Made by a program: the position numbers and the translations under genes. This document shows, one piece after another, positions 37,435 to 46,289 of a stretch of 64,000 bases of DNA. Each line of letters begins with the position of its first letter. The first letter of the stretch is position 1. This DNA comes from Pseudomonas cremoricolorata DSM 17059 = NBRC 16634 (GTDB taxonomy: Bacteria; Pseudomonadota; Gammaproteobacteria; Pseudomonadales; Pseudomonadaceae): assembly GCF_000425745.1 (NCBI RefSeq), contig NZ_AUEA01000018.1, positions 22,664 through 86,663 on the forward strand. Direction: 5' to 3'. The notes beneath the pieces are model-generated. The model made no database searches. It was not told where the DNA came from and saw only the letters and a program-made list of their open reading frames with translations.

Positions 37435-39606
37435 CACCTCGGCAAGCAGGGTGCACACCTGCTGCGCGGAGTAGGGCTTGGCCAGAAAGGCGAAGCCCGC
37501 ATGCCCACCTTCGGCGACAGCCTCGCTGTAGCCGGAGGTGAGGATAACTGGCAGGTCGGAATAGCGCGTGCGAATTTCCCGTGCCATCGCCAGGCCGCCC
37601 ATGCCGGGCATCAGCACATCGGAAAATACCGCATCGAACGGCACCTGCGCATGCTCCAGCTGCACCAGAGCATCTTCGCCGCAGTCGGCCCAGCTCACCT
37701 GGAAGCCGTGCTCGCTGAGGATCTGCGTGGTGAAGTTGCCGACGTCGGGGTTGTCTTCCACCACCAGTATCCGTTTGGCTGAGGTCTGGCCGACGCCGGC
37801 CTGAGCCTGCGCCAGGCTGCTTGCCGGTGCCGCCTGCGGGGCGCTGGTCTGCGGCAGGTAGAGCATGAAGGTCGCACCTTGGCCTGGCTCGCTGCTCACC
37901 TGCACGTCGCCACCCGATTGTCGGGCGAAGCCGAACACCTGAGACAAGCCCAGGCCGGTGCCCTGTCCCAGCGCCTTGGTGGTGAAGAATGGATCGAAGA
38001 TGCGTTCGAGCAGCTCTGGCTCGATGCCTGGGCCCTGATCGATCACCTCGATGGCGGCGAACGGTCCCGCCGGGCTTGGTTGGCCCGGCAGGTCGAGCCG
38101 GTGGTTGGCCGTCAGGCGCAGGCGCAAAGTGCCTTCGCCGGACATGGCATCACGGCCATTGATGACCATGTTGATCAGCGCAGTTTCCAATTGGCCAAGA
38201 TCGGCGCAGATGTAGCAGGGCGTTTGCGGTAGCTCGAGCAATACCTGCAGCCTTGCACCGGTGACGGTATCGAGCATTTCACTGATCGCCGAGAGCCGTT
38301 GCCCGGCGTCGAATACCTGCGGGCTGAGGGCCTGGCGGCGGGCGAAGGCCAGCAGTTGGCCGGTGAGTTTGGCGCCGCGCTCGACGGTGTCGACCATGGT
38401 CTTGAGGTAGCGGCTGCGGCGCTCTGCTTCCAGCTCCGGGCGTTGCAGAAAGTGCAGCGACGAGCGAATGATCGTCAGCAGGTTGTTGAAGTCATGGGCG
38501 ACACCGCCTGTGAGCTGGCCGATCGCCTCGAGCTTCTGGCTCTGGCGCAGCACCGCCTCGGTGTGCAGTAGCTGGTCGGTGCGCTCTCGCACACGTTGCT
38601 CGAGGGTGGCGTTGAGGGCCTCCATGGCGGCCATGGTGTCGCGCACTTCGAGATGGGCTTGAATGCGCTGGATGTGCGCCCAGCTGCGCTCGATCACCTC
38701 GCCTATCAAGGCCTGGTCGGCGCCGGTCCAGCGCCGTGGCTGATTGTCGTGGACCGCCATCAGCGCGGTCAGGCGACCTTCCTTGATCAACGGCATGCAC
38801 ACGGTGGCGCGTGCGCCGAGTTCGCTGAACGTCGCGGCCGCTTCAAGGGGCAATTCGCGCAGAGTATCGTTGATCACCAACGGCAGCCCGTCGCGCAGGC
38901 GCTTGAGTGGCAGCTCACCAAAATCCCTCAGGCGGTAGCGGCCAAGCAGGTTGGTCGAGGCATCGGCGACCCATTCGCCGCTGATGGTGAAACCGTCCTG
39001 ATCGTCGTCCATCAGCGCGTAGGCGCAACTGCTCAATTGCAGGTATTGCCCGAGCATTTGCGTGCTGATGTCGAGAATGCGCGCAGGATCGGTGGCGTTG
39101 GCGACCGCGCGGCTGAGGCTATCGAGAAAATTCAGCCGCTGGTTGGCGAGTACGGTAGGGGTGGTTTCGGCGACCGTGTCGAGCATGCCCACGATGGTTC
39201 CGTCGGCGTCACGGATGGGGCTGTAGCAAAAGGTGAAATAGGCCCGTTCGGGGCGTGCCTGGCGCTCGATCAGCAAGGGGAAGTCCTGAATGAACACCGC
39301 TTCGCCACTCAGTGCATGGCTGACCATCGGGCCGATGTCACTCCAGGCTTCCTGCCAGACCTCACTGAACGGGCGACCAATGGCCAAAGGCTTGTCGCCG
39401 AGGATTTCGGTAAAGGCGTCGTTGTGCAGGGTGATCAGTTGCTCGCCCCACAGAATCGCCTGGGGAAATCGCGAGGCCAGGCACAGTGCAACGCTGGTGC
39501 TGAGCACTTGCGGCCAGTCATGCAGTGGCCCCAAGGGTGTAGCGGACCAGTCGTGGTGTCTGATCCGCTCTGCCATCTCGCCACCGCCCGCCAGCCACTT
39601 TGCCAT
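37423..39606 (-). CDS. hybrid sensor histidine kinase with PAS, GAF and receiver
   Basis: A soluble hybrid kinase of 727 residues. Order: PAS-like domain (residues about 20-150), GAF domain (170-320), coiled coil, HisKA with phospho-acceptor His371 (GGVAHDFNNLLTI), HATPase_c (DLGQLETALINMVINGRDAM; DPFFTTKALGQGTGLGLS), then a C-terminal receiver with ILVVEDNPDVG and the phosphoacceptor Asp in FSDVLMPGMGG. There are no membrane segments. Start at ATG 39606 (MAKWLAGGGEM) has an AAAGGG site about 12 bases upstream. No output regulator is adjacent. The signal is unknown; PAS plus GAF suggest a small molecule or light. Confidence 0.88.
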   Translation of the reverse strand: MAKWLAGGGEMAERIRHHDWSATPLGPLHDWPQVLSTSVALCLASRFPQAILWGEQLITLHNDAFTEILGDKPLAIGRPFSEVWQEAWSDIGPMVSHALSGEAVFIQDFPLLIERQARPERAYFTFCYSPIRDADGTIVGMLDTVAETTPTVLANQRLNFLDSLSRAVANATDPARILDISTQMLGQYLQLSSCAYALMDDDQDGFTISGEWVADASTNLLGRYRLRDFGELPLKRLRDGLPLVINDTLRELPLEAAATFSELGARATVCMPLIKEGRLTALMAVHDNQPRRWTGADQALIGEVIERSWAHIQRIQAHLEVRDTMAAMEALNATLEQRVRERTDQLLHTEAVLRQSQKLEAIGQLTGGVAHDFNNLLTIIRSSLHFLQRPELEAERRSRYLKTMVDTVERGAKLTGQLLAFARRQALSPQVFDAGQRLSAISEMLDTVTGARLQVLLELPQTPCYICADLGQLETALINMVINGRDAMSGEGTLRLRLTANHRLDLPGQPSPAGPFAAIEVIDQGPGIEPELLERIFDPFFTTKALGQGTGLGLSQVFGFARQSGGDVQVSSEPGQGATFMLYLPQTSAPQAAPASSLAQAQAGVGQTSAKRILVVEDNPDVGNFTTQILSEHGFQVSWADCGEDALVQLEHAQVPFDAVFSDVLMPGMGGLAMAREIRTRYSDLPVILTSGYSEAVAEGGHAGFAFLAKPYSAQQVCTLLAEVLRT

Positions 39607-39834
39607 GATCGCGCACATCCCTTTACCAAACCCGTTGAAATCGCTGTGGCGTCTCGCTCCACGCACACGCATGCCTTTGTCAGCGCTGCGCGGCGCAGTT
39701 TACCGCGCTCCGGGAAGCTTGGCGTAGTGGAGTCTGGAGGGATTTGATGGCGTGGAGTGTTGGCCTGTAGCAGAGGGAGGTGGCGCAGCCGCCGTACAGC
39801 AAGCGGCCGAGCCAGTGTTGCAGGGGGTGCGAAC

Positions 39835-40923
39835 TCAGTACTCCCAGAAAATACGCTGCAACTCTTTGCTGTCCTGGGTCTTGGTCATGGCGACCATGGC
39901 CAGAATGCGGGCTTTCTGCGGGTTCAGATCGTGAGCGACGACCCAGTCGTTCTTGTCGTCAGGCTGCTCGGCGTTGCGCAGTACGAAACCGCCTTGGTTG
40001 ACGTGGGAAGAACGGATGATCTGCACACCGTTATGACGAAGCTCCTGCAGCGCAGGCACCACCCGCGACGACACCGAGCCATTGCCCGTGCCTGCGTGGA
40101 TCAGCGCTTTGGCGCCGTTCTGGGCCAAGGCTTTGTAGGCGGTATCGCTCACATTGCCGTAGCCGTAGGCGATATCTACCGCGGGCAGGCTGGTGATTTG
40201 CTTGATATCGAACTCGGAATTGATGGTGTGGCGCTTGGCTGGCAGGCGGAACCAGTACGACTTGCCTTCCACGACCATGCCCATTGGGCCCCAGGCGCTC
40301 TTGAACGCTTCGGTCTTGATGTTCACCGACTTGCTCACATCGCGACCCGACTGGATCTCGTCGTTCATGGTCACCAGCACGCCTTTGCCCCAGGACTGTT
40401 TGTCCCCGGCCACCGCGACGGCGTTGTACAGGTTGAGCATGCCATCGGCGGACATCGCCGTGCCTGGGCGCATCGAGCCGACCACCACGATTGGCTTCTC
40501 GGTTTTTTCGACCAGGTTAAGGAAATAGGCGGTCTCTTCGAGGGTGTCAGTGCCATGGGTGATGACGATGCCGTCCACATCCGGGCTGTCGGCCAGTTCG
40601 GCGACTCGTTTGGCGAGTTTGAGCAAGTCGTCATTGCCGATGCTTTCCGAGGCGATCTGCATGACCTGCTCGCCGCGCACGTTGGCCAGATCGGCCAGTT
40701 CCGGGACGCCTGCGATGAGTTTGTCGACGCCCAATTTAGCCGCCTGGTAGGTCGCGCTGTTGGCAGCGCTGGCACCAGCGCCGGCAATGGTGCCGCCTGT
40801 GGCAAGAATCACCACATTGGCGCGTTTTTGTTGGGTTTGTGCTTCCTGGGCCGAAACACCGGCCGGGATCAGCAAGAACAGCGCCAGCGCGCTGGGGGCA
40901 AAAGTCTTCAGTGCAGCATTCAT
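39835..40923 (-). CDS. ansB: periplasmic glutaminase-asparaginase
   Basis: Hydrolyses L-glutamine and L-asparagine in the periplasm to the acidic amino acids and ammonia. The 362-residue protein has a signal peptide (LALFLLIPAGVSAQ, cleavage near residue 25) and the type II asparaginase active-site motifs ILATGGTIAGAG (Thr42 and Thr45) and GIVITHGTDTLEET. The ATG at 40923 (MNAALKTFAPS) has an AGAGAG site and is far better than the longer frame from 41268. A candidate sigma-54 promoter and two AauR-like boxes lie upstream, matching what is known for ansB in P. putida. Confidence 0.93.
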   Translation of the reverse strand: MNAALKTFAPSALALFLLIPAGVSAQEAQTQQKRANVVILATGGTIAGAGASAANSATYQAAKLGVDKLIAGVPELADLANVRGEQVMQIASESIGNDDLLKLAKRVAELADSPDVDGIVITHGTDTLEETAYFLNLVEKTEKPIVVVGSMRPGTAMSADGMLNLYNAVAVAGDKQSWGKGVLVTMNDEIQSGRDVSKSVNIKTEAFKSAWGPMGMVVEGKSYWFRLPAKRHTINSEFDIKQITSLPAVDIAYGYGNVSDTAYKALAQNGAKALIHAGTGNGSVSSRVVPALQELRHNGVQIIRSSHVNQGGFVLRNAEQPDDKNDWVVAHDLNPQKARILAMVAMTKTQDSKELQRIFWEY

Positions 40924-40980
40924 TATTGTTGGCTCTCTTTTCCGTTGAGATAGCGGTTGCTGTATCGCCTGCACGGCCAC

Positions 40981-40995
40981 GCAGTTTTCGTACCA
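40981..40995 (-). promoter_or_regulatory. candidate sigma-54 promoter of ansB
   Basis: On the minus strand the sequence reads TGGTAC-GAAAA-CTGC, close to the -24/-12 consensus TGGCAC-N5-TTGC with exact spacing. It would start transcription about 45 bases before the ansB ATG. Dicarboxylic amino acid genes in P. putida are known sigma-54 targets. Confidence 0.55.
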
Positions 40996-41082
40996 GCTGC
41001 GAGACGCCGGCGGATTTTCCACGGCAGCGGGCCGAATAGGGCGTTGTTTTGCTTCAACGGGTCGAATGCTGGAGGGCGGGTG

Positions 41083-41127
41083 TTCGGAATTCCGACCGGC
41101 CTGGTAGTTGGCGGTCGGATTTCCGAT
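41083..41127. promoter_or_regulatory. two AauR-like inverted repeats upstream of ansB
   Basis: TCGGAATTCCGA (41084-41095, a perfect 12-base palindrome) and TCGGATTTCCGA (41115-41126) both follow the pattern TCGG-N4-CCGA; the first is TTCGG-N4-CCGAC in full. Their starts are 31 bases apart, about three helical turns. The P. putida AauR consensus is TTCGG-N4-CCGAA, and ansB is a known AauR target. Confidence 0.62.
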
Positions 41128-41167
41128 TAGAGGAGGCGTTAGCGAGCTCTGCTGGCACAGCCTTCGG

Positions 41168-41383
41168 TCAGGTCGCCGAAGCGGTGGCTGGATCATCTTG
41201 AGTGGCCGGCGCATGCCGCTCGATGACCTGCTCGATGAAACCGCGTGCGGCGTCGCTGCCCAGTTCACGCACCAGCAGGTCGACGGCGATGAGCATCAAC
41301 TCCTCTGGGCTCGCCGGGCTGTAGGCGCGATGGCCGCCGGCCAGTTTGACCTTGATGTCGGCATCGATGGTGATGGTACTCAT
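41168..41383 (-). CDS. small hypothetical protein, 71 residues
   Basis: A 71-residue soluble acidic protein: MSTITIDADIKVKLAGGHRA followed by a helical region (PEELMLIAVDLLVRELGSDAARGFIEQVIE) and a disordered end. A GAGAG ribosome site precedes the ATG at 41383. It is separate from ansB, whose control region lies just downstream. Family not recognised. Confidence 0.6.
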   Translation of the reverse strand: MSTITIDADIKVKLAGGHRAYSPASPEELMLIAVDLLVRELGSDAARGFIEQVIERHAPATQDDPATASAT

Positions 41384-41664
41384 GTGCGGCTCTCGTAGCG
41401 GGCGCGGATAAGGCATTCAAGCGCGGCCACTGCATGCAGCAGCTGGCTCGGCGGCTTTTATTGCATTGAATCATGCCCTTGCAGCGCAGGCTCTGCGACC
41501 AAGGCATCAGTTCAATACTGGCAAAGTTATCATGTCGTGCAAAATCCAGTCACGATTACCTTGACGCCCAGCCGCTTCAGAACGGGCAGAATTGCACGAT
41601 TTTGCAACGAAAAGAGCTCAGGCCTGTCGCATTAGGCAGATTCCGTTACTGATTAGGAGGATTC

Positions 41665-41997
41665 ATGGTTGGTACTCGCGCTTGTTTGGCCTCGCTACTG
41701 GTGCTGGCTGCCCTTGCCGGTTGCAGCAGCGGCGGCACCACGGACGCAGGCCAGGGTGCAGCCCCGGCTGCAGGCTCCGCGCAGAGCAATGATGGTCGTT
41801 GTCAGTCCAGTGCTGCCGACTTCGCCATCGGCAAACAGGGTACGCCTGCACTGCTTGAGCAGGCGCGTGAGGCGAGCGGGGCGCAGATTGCCCGGCTGCT
41901 CAAGCCGCACGACATGGTGACCCTGGAGTATCGCTCGGAGCGCCTGAATCTCAACGTCAACGAGCAGGGTGTGGTCAATCGCGTCAACTGCGGATGA
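41665..41997 (+). CDS. I78-family peptidase inhibitor lipoprotein
   Basis: A 110-residue lipoprotein with signal sequence and lipobox (LLVLAALAGCSSG, Cys20), a low-complexity Ala/Gly/Ser linker, and a C-terminal domain of the potato-inhibitor-I/I78 type (RLLKPHDMVTLEYRSERLNL then VNRVNCG). Two cysteines (CQSS and the final CG) probably form a disulfide. It likely protects the periplasm against serine proteases. A strong TAGGAGGA ribosome site precedes the ATG. A terminator follows. Confidence 0.82.
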   Translation: MVGTRACLASLLVLAALAGCSSGGTTDAGQGAAPAAGSAQSNDGRCQSSAADFAIGKQGTPALLEQAREASGAQIARLLKPHDMVTLEYRSERLNLNVNEQGVVNRVNCG

Positions 41998-42023
41998 CGT
42001 GTTTCGAGCTTATCGAGGTCAAC

Positions 42024-42053
42024 AAAAAACCCGCCGTCACTGGCGGGTTTTTT
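42024..42053. terminator. bidirectional terminator
   Basis: A6-CCCGCC-GTCACT-GGCGGG-T6 forms a perfect 12-bp hairpin with U-runs in both directions. It lies between the convergent inhibitor gene and the cold-shock gene and serves both. Confidence 0.93.
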
Positions 42054-42068
42054 GTAGGACGAGCCGAA

Positions 42069-42281
42069 TTATTCCGGACGAACCTGCGCTGCTTGCATGC
42101 CTTTCTGGCCACGCTCAGCGACGAACGAAACGGTCTGGCCTTCTTTCAAAGACTTGAAACCGTCGCTTTCGATGGCTTTGAAGTGAACGAACAGGTCGTC
42201 GCCGCCGCCTTGTGGGGTGATGAAGCCGAAGCCTTTCTCATCATTGAACCATTTAACGGTGCCGGTTTGGCGATTGGACAT
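42069..42281 (-). CDS. cold-shock-domain protein
   Basis: A 70-residue single cold-shock domain that binds single-stranded RNA/DNA and melts mRNA structure. Both RNA-binding motifs are present: KGFGFITP (RNP1) and DLFVHF (RNP2). It is of the CapB/CspA type common in Pseudomonas. The intergenic stretch upstream (42282-42442) is relatively AT-rich and likely includes a structured 5' leader, as usual for csp genes. It shares a terminator with the convergent inhibitor gene. Confidence 0.95.
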   Translation of the reverse strand: MSNRQTGTVKWFNDEKGFGFITPQGGGDDLFVHFKAIESDGFKSLKEGQTVSFVAERGQKGMQAAQVRPE

Positions 42282-42442
42282 GGGGTGGATCTCCAGACAT
42301 TAGTTTTTTCAGTAGTGCAATGTTGCCGAGGCTACTGTGCACGAGGAGCATGATAGTTCATTTCCTCGCTTCTAGCGCCAATTACCTTGTCTGAACATTG
42401 ACTGACATCAATTACGGCGCAGATTTTCTCGCGACGTCGTGC

Positions 42443-42745
42443 TCAGCTTTTCTTCGAACAGGCCATGACTACGGCGGCTTGCGCGCGTTCGACCAGCGGC
42501 GGCTCAGGGTTTTTTCCATTCAAGCTCTCGAGCTCGTCGTCACTGAATTCTTTCTCCAGCACCTTCGCGCCGCACTCGCAGTGCTGCTTGGCGGCCTGAG
42601 CGCTGAGGCCCTGGCTGGTGGACGACTCGATGCAGGTCTGGGTATACGTGCTTTCGGTGCCTGGGGGGAATTTGCCGGCATTGGCTGCCAGGGGCAGTGA
42701 CAGCGCAGTCGCAGCGACGATGGCCAGAAGCGGTTGAAGTCGCAT
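42443..42745 (-). CDS. secreted small hypothetical protein
   Basis: A 100-residue exported protein with a clear signal peptide (MRLQPLLAIVAATALSLPLA, cleavage near NA-GKF at residue 23). The mature part has four cysteines (TCIESS, CECG, ACSKKS) and acidic helices. The ATG at 42745 with AAGGAG upstream is better than the frame from 42772. It resembles other small periplasmic Pseudomonas proteins of unknown role. It is divergent from thrS. Confidence 0.72.
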   Translation of the reverse strand: MRLQPLLAIVAATALSLPLAANAGKFPPGTESTYTQTCIESSTSQGLSAQAAKQHCECGAKVLEKEFSDDELESLNGKNPEPPLVERAQAAVVMACSKKS

Positions 42746-43081
42746 AGCTTGAAACTCCTTTGGGTTGATCAACGATAGTGGGGTCAGTAGGTCAGAGGGG
42801 AAACACGCCCAAAGAGTTCACCGCCGGCGATGGCATTCAAATAATCCTGCGGCATCGCAAACCCGCGTGCTAGCATGCTCGGCTCGCAGCGCGCCAGTGA
42901 TGGTGCGCTGGCGATCCGATCATCATTCTTTTCCAGTCACTCTGGTTCGCTCCTGACAAGCCGAAAGGCTTCTGCCACTGTGAGGCAGGCTTCGCTTCAG
43001 CGAGGGCAGGTCGGATCTTGTACTGGCTCATCCCAACCCACGTGACCTTTGGTAGGGGTCACCACTAGGAGAGGAGGCGCC
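42746..43081. other. thrS upstream region with structured leader
   Basis: About 335 bases without a gene. The thrS-proximal part (42960-43062) has several inverted repeats: CTGCC..GGCAG near 42975-42991, and the hairpin at 43042-43062 listed separately. It probably holds the thrS promoter and a folded leader. In E. coli the thrS leader mimics tRNA-Thr and binds the synthetase; whether that happens here is inference. Confidence 0.45.
43042..43062 (+). promoter_or_regulatory. hairpin just upstream of the thrS ribosome site
   Basis: GTGACC-9 bases-GGTCAC can form a perfect 6-bp stem ending 19 bases before the ATG, directly before AGGAGAGGAGG. A protein or tRNA-mimic interaction here could control initiation. 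Confidence 0.45.
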
Positions 43082-45004
43082 ATGCCCACCATTACTCTTC
43101 CCGATGGCAGTCAGCGTTCGTTCGACGACGCCGTAACCGTGGCTCAAGTTGCCGCATCCATTGGCGCAGGTCTGGCCAAGGCCACCTTGGCCGGCAAGGT
43201 CGATGGCAAGCTGGTCGATGCCTGCGAGCTGATCGAGCGCGATGCCACGCTGCAAATCATCACCCCCAAAGACGAAGAGGGACTGGAGATCATCCGTCAC
43301 TCGTGCGCCCACCTGATCGGTCATGCGGTCAAGCAGTTGTATCCGACCGCGCGCATGGTGATCGGTCCTGTGATCGACGAAGGCTTCTATTACGACATCG
43401 CCTACGAGCGTCCCTTCACTCCGGACGACCTGGCAGCGATCGAGAAGCGCATGCATCAGCTGATCGACAAGGACTACGACGTCATCAAGAAGATGACGCC
43501 GCGCGCCGAGGTCATCGAGGTGTTCGCCGCCCGTGGCGAGGAATACAAGCTGCGTCTGGTCGAAGACATGCCCGACGAGCAGGCCATGGGTCTGTACTAT
43601 CACGAAGAGTACGTGGACATGTGCCGCGGCCCACACGTGCCGAACACCCGCTTCCTCAAGGCATTCAAGCTGACCAAGCTGTCGGGCGCCTACTGGCGTG
43701 GCGATGCCAAGAACGAGCAGTTGCAGCGCGTGTATGGCACCGCCTGGGCTGACAAGAAGCAGCTGGCCGCCTATATCCAGCGCATCGAAGAAGCGGAAAA
43801 GCGCGATCACCGCAAGATCGGCAAGCAGCTCGATCTGTTCCACCTGCAGGAAGAAGCACCGGGCATGGTGTTCTGGCACCCGGACGGCTGGACCGTCTAT
43901 CAGGTGCTCGAGCAGTACATGCGCACCGTGCAGCGCATCAACGGCTATCTGGAAATCAAGACCCCGCAAGTGGTCGATCGGATTCTCTGGGAGCGCTCCG
44001 GGCACTGGTCGAACTATGCGGAAAACATGTTCACCACCTCGTCCGAGAGCCGCGACTATGCGGTCAAGCCGATGAACTGCCCGTGTCACGTGCAGGTGTT
44101 CAACCAGGGTCTGAAGTCGTACCGCGACCTGCCGCTGCGTCTGGCCGAGTTCGGCGCCTGTCACCGTAACGAACCCTCCGGCGCGCTGCACGGCATCATG
44201 CGCGTGCGCGGCTTCACTCAGGACGACGCGCATATCTTCTGCACCGAAGAGCAGGTGAAGAAGGAAGCGGCCGACTTCATCAAGCTGACCCTGGATGTGT
44301 ACAAGGACTTCGGCTTCACCGATATCGCCATGAAGCTCTCCACCCGTCCCGCCAAGCGGGTAGGTTCCGAAGAGCTGTGGGACCGCGCGGAAACCGCGTT
44401 GGCCGACGCCTTGAACGAATCGGGTCTGGAGTGGGAATACCAGCCGGGCGAGGGCGCTTTCTACGGTCCGAAGATCGAGTTCACCCTGCGCGACTGCCTT
44501 GGCCGGAACTGGCAGTGCGGCACCTTGCAGTACGATCCGAACCTGCCCGAGCGTCTGGATGCCAGCTACATTGCCGAAGACAACGCCCGCAAGCGTCCGG
44601 TCATGCTGCACCGCGCCATCCTGGGCTCGTTCGAGCGCTTCATCGGCATGCTCATCGAGCATTACGCCGGGGTCTTCCCGGCCTGGCTGGCGCCGACCCA
44701 GGCGGTGATCATGAATATCACCGACAAACAGGCCGATTTCGCCCTCGAGGTGGAAAAAATGTTGGCCACCGAGGGCTTCCGTGCCAAGTCCGACTTGAGA
44801 AATGAAAAGATCGGCTTTAAAATCCGCGAGCATACTTTGCTCAAGGTCCCGTTCCTTTTGGTTATAGGGGATCGCGAAGTCGAAACGCAAACCGTTGCCG
44901 TGCGCACCCGCGAAGGCGCAGACCTGGGCTCAATGCCGGTCGCGCAGTTCGCCGCCCACCTTTCGCAAGCGGTTTCCCGGCGTGGTCGCCAAGAATCGGA
45001 GTAA
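43082..45004 (+). CDS. thrS: threonyl-tRNA synthetase
   Basis: Class II synthetase of 640 residues that charges tRNA-Thr and edits mischarged serine. Order: TGS domain (MPTITLPDGSQRSFDDAV), the editing (SAD) domain with RHSCAHLIGHAV (HxxxH) and YVDMCRGPHVPNT, the catalytic core (motif 2 FGACHRNEPSGALHGIMRVR, motif 3 region AILGSFERFIGMLIE), and the anticodon-binding domain. The ATG at 43082 follows GGAGAGGAGG. It is the first gene of a long translation operon; its stop overlaps an ATG before infC by one base. Confidence 0.97.
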   Translation: MPTITLPDGSQRSFDDAVTVAQVAASIGAGLAKATLAGKVDGKLVDACELIERDATLQIITPKDEEGLEIIRHSCAHLIGHAVKQLYPTARMVIGPVIDEGFYYDIAYERPFTPDDLAAIEKRMHQLIDKDYDVIKKMTPRAEVIEVFAARGEEYKLRLVEDMPDEQAMGLYYHEEYVDMCRGPHVPNTRFLKAFKLTKLSGAYWRGDAKNEQLQRVYGTAWADKKQLAAYIQRIEEAEKRDHRKIGKQLDLFHLQEEAPGMVFWHPDGWTVYQVLEQYMRTVQRINGYLEIKTPQVVDRILWERSGHWSNYAENMFTTSSESRDYAVKPMNCPCHVQVFNQGLKSYRDLPLRLAEFGACHRNEPSGALHGIMRVRGFTQDDAHIFCTEEQVKKEAADFIKLTLDVYKDFGFTDIAMKLSTRPAKRVGSEELWDRAETALADALNESGLEWEYQPGEGAFYGPKIEFTLRDCLGRNWQCGTLQYDPNLPERLDASYIAEDNARKRPVMLHRAILGSFERFIGMLIEHYAGVFPAWLAPTQAVIMNITDKQADFALEVEKMLATEGFRAKSDLRNEKIGFKIREHTLLKVPFLLVIGDREVETQTVAVRTREGADLGSMPVAQFAAHLSQAVSRRGRQESE

Positions 45005-45009
45005 TGACT

Positions 45010-45555
45010 ATTAAGCGTGATATGAGAAACGATAAACGAGCTGCACCGAAGGCCCCGATCAACGAGAATATCTCGGCACGCGAGGTTCGGTTAATTGGTG
45101 CTGACGGCGAGCAGCTAGGCATCGTCTCGATCGAAGAAGCGCTTCGTATCGCTGAAGAAGCGAAGCTGGATCTGGTAGAGATTTCTGCTGACGCCGTACC
45201 GCCTGTCTGCAAAGTCTTGGACTACGGCAAAAGCCTGTTCGAGAAAAAGAAGCAGCAGGCGGCGGCCAAGAAGAACCAGAAGATCATCCAGATCAAAGAA
45301 ATCAAGTTTCGTCCAGGGACGGAGGATGGAGATTATCAGGTAAAACTACGCAACCTGATACGTTTCCTAAGTGATGGGGACAAGGCCAAGATCTCTCTGA
45401 GATTCCGTGGTCGTGAGATGGCCCACCAGGAGCTGGGCATGGAACTGTTGAAACGGGTCGAAAATGACCTGATCGAATACGGTACCGTTGAGCAGCATCC
45501 GAAGATGGAAGGACGCCAGCTTATGATGGTCATCGCCCCCAAGAAAAAGAAGTAA
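45010..45555 (+). CDS. infC: translation initiation factor IF-3, probable AUU start
   Basis: Binds the 30S subunit, prevents early 50S joining and checks the start codon. Both IF-3 domains are present; the N-domain holds INENISAREVRLIGADGEQL and the C-domain EIKFRPGTEDGDYQVKLRNL. An ATG at 45004 overlaps the thrS stop but lies only 2 bases from the GGAG at 44998-45001. The ATT at 45010 lies 8 bases from it, the ideal distance, and ATT is the known autoregulatory start in other gammaproteobacteria. I therefore choose 45010 (181 residues); the ATG form would add two residues. IF-3 rejects non-canonical starts and so limits its own synthesis. Confidence 0.93.
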   Translation: MKRDMRNDKRAAPKAPINENISAREVRLIGADGEQLGIVSIEEALRIAEEAKLDLVEISADAVPPVCKVLDYGKSLFEKKKQQAAAKKNQKIIQIKEIKFRPGTEDGDYQVKLRNLIRFLSDGDKAKISLRFRGREMAHQELGMELLKRVENDLIEYGTVEQHPKMEGRQLMMVIAPKKKK

Positions 45556-45615
45556 CCTCCCGGGCACGGCAGGCCTGATGGTTATGTGTAATTTTATCGA
45601 ATGCGGAGTTCCAAC

Positions 45616-45810
45616 ATGCCAAAAATGAAAACCAAGAGCGGTGCTGCGAAGCGTTTCCTGAAAACGGCAACCGGCTTCAAGCACAAGCACGCTTTCAAGA
45701 GCCACATCCTGACCAAAATGTCGACCAAGCGTAAGCGTCAACTGCGCGGTAGCAGCATGCTGCATCCGTCTGACGTCGCAAAAGTCGCGCGCATGCTGCG
45801 CGTTCGTTAA
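45616..45810 (+). CDS. rpmI: 50S ribosomal protein L35
   Basis: A 64-residue, strongly basic ribosomal protein: MPKMKTKSGAAKRFLKTATG, ending SDVAKVARMLRVR. It lies between infC and rplT in the conserved operon. GGAG at 45605-45608 precedes the ATG. In E. coli L20 represses L35 through the leader region between infC and rpmI; the 60 bases here could hold a similar site. Confidence 0.96.
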   Translation: MPKMKTKSGAAKRFLKTATGFKHKHAFKSHILTKMSTKRKRQLRGSSMLHPSDVAKVARMLRVR

Positions 45811-45838
45811 TTCTGGTCAAAGATAGAGGAAGTTACTC

Positions 45839-46195
45839 ATGGCTCGTGTAAAGCGCGGCGTCATCGCTCGCAAGCGTCACAAAAAAATCCTGAAACTGGC
45901 TAAAGGCTACTACGGCGCTCGTTCGCGCGTATTCCGTGTTGCCAAGCAGGCTGTCATCAAGGCTGGTCAATATGCCTACCGTGACCGTCGCCAGAAAAAA
46001 CGTCAGTTCCGCGCACTGTGGATCGCTCGTATCAACGCCGGTGCACGCACCAACGGCCTGTCGTACAGCCGTTTGATCGCTGGCCTGAAAAAAGCGTCGA
46101 TCGAAATCGACCGCAAGGTTCTGGCTGACCTGGCAGTGAACGAAAAAGCGGCGTTTGCTGCAATTGTCGAGAAAGCTAAAGCCGTTCTGGCTTAA
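45839..46195 (+). CDS. rplT: 50S ribosomal protein L20
   Basis: A 118-residue basic protein that assembles early on 23S rRNA. MARVKRGVIARKRHKKILKL and LSYSRLIAGLKKASIEIDRK are typical. It follows rpmI by 28 bases with a GAGGAAG ribosome site. In related bacteria L20 is the feedback repressor of this operon. A strong terminator lies 57 bases after its stop, before pheS. Confidence 0.97.
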   Translation: MARVKRGVIARKRHKKILKLAKGYYGARSRVFRVAKQAVIKAGQYAYRDRRQKKRQFRALWIARINAGARTNGLSYSRLIAGLKKASIEIDRKVLADLAVNEKAAFAAIVEKAKAVLA

Positions 46196-46251
46196 GTACC
46201 CACGACAATCATCCGCTGGCGCGTCGCGCTGGCGGGTGTAGAACGTCATCG

Positions 46252-46289
46252 ATAGGGGAAGAGCCTTCAAAAGCTCTTCCCCTATTTTT
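46252..46289 (+). terminator. strong terminator between rplT and pheS
   Basis: A 13-bp perfect stem ATAGGGGAAGAGC/GCTCTTCCCCTAT with an 8-base loop and a run of five T. It ends the translation-factor operon or attenuates read-through into pheST. No Phe-rich leader peptide is present before it. Confidence 0.93.

Noticed and set aside
43028..44890. 620-residue minus-strand open frame
   Set aside because: Shadow of thrS, for the same reason.
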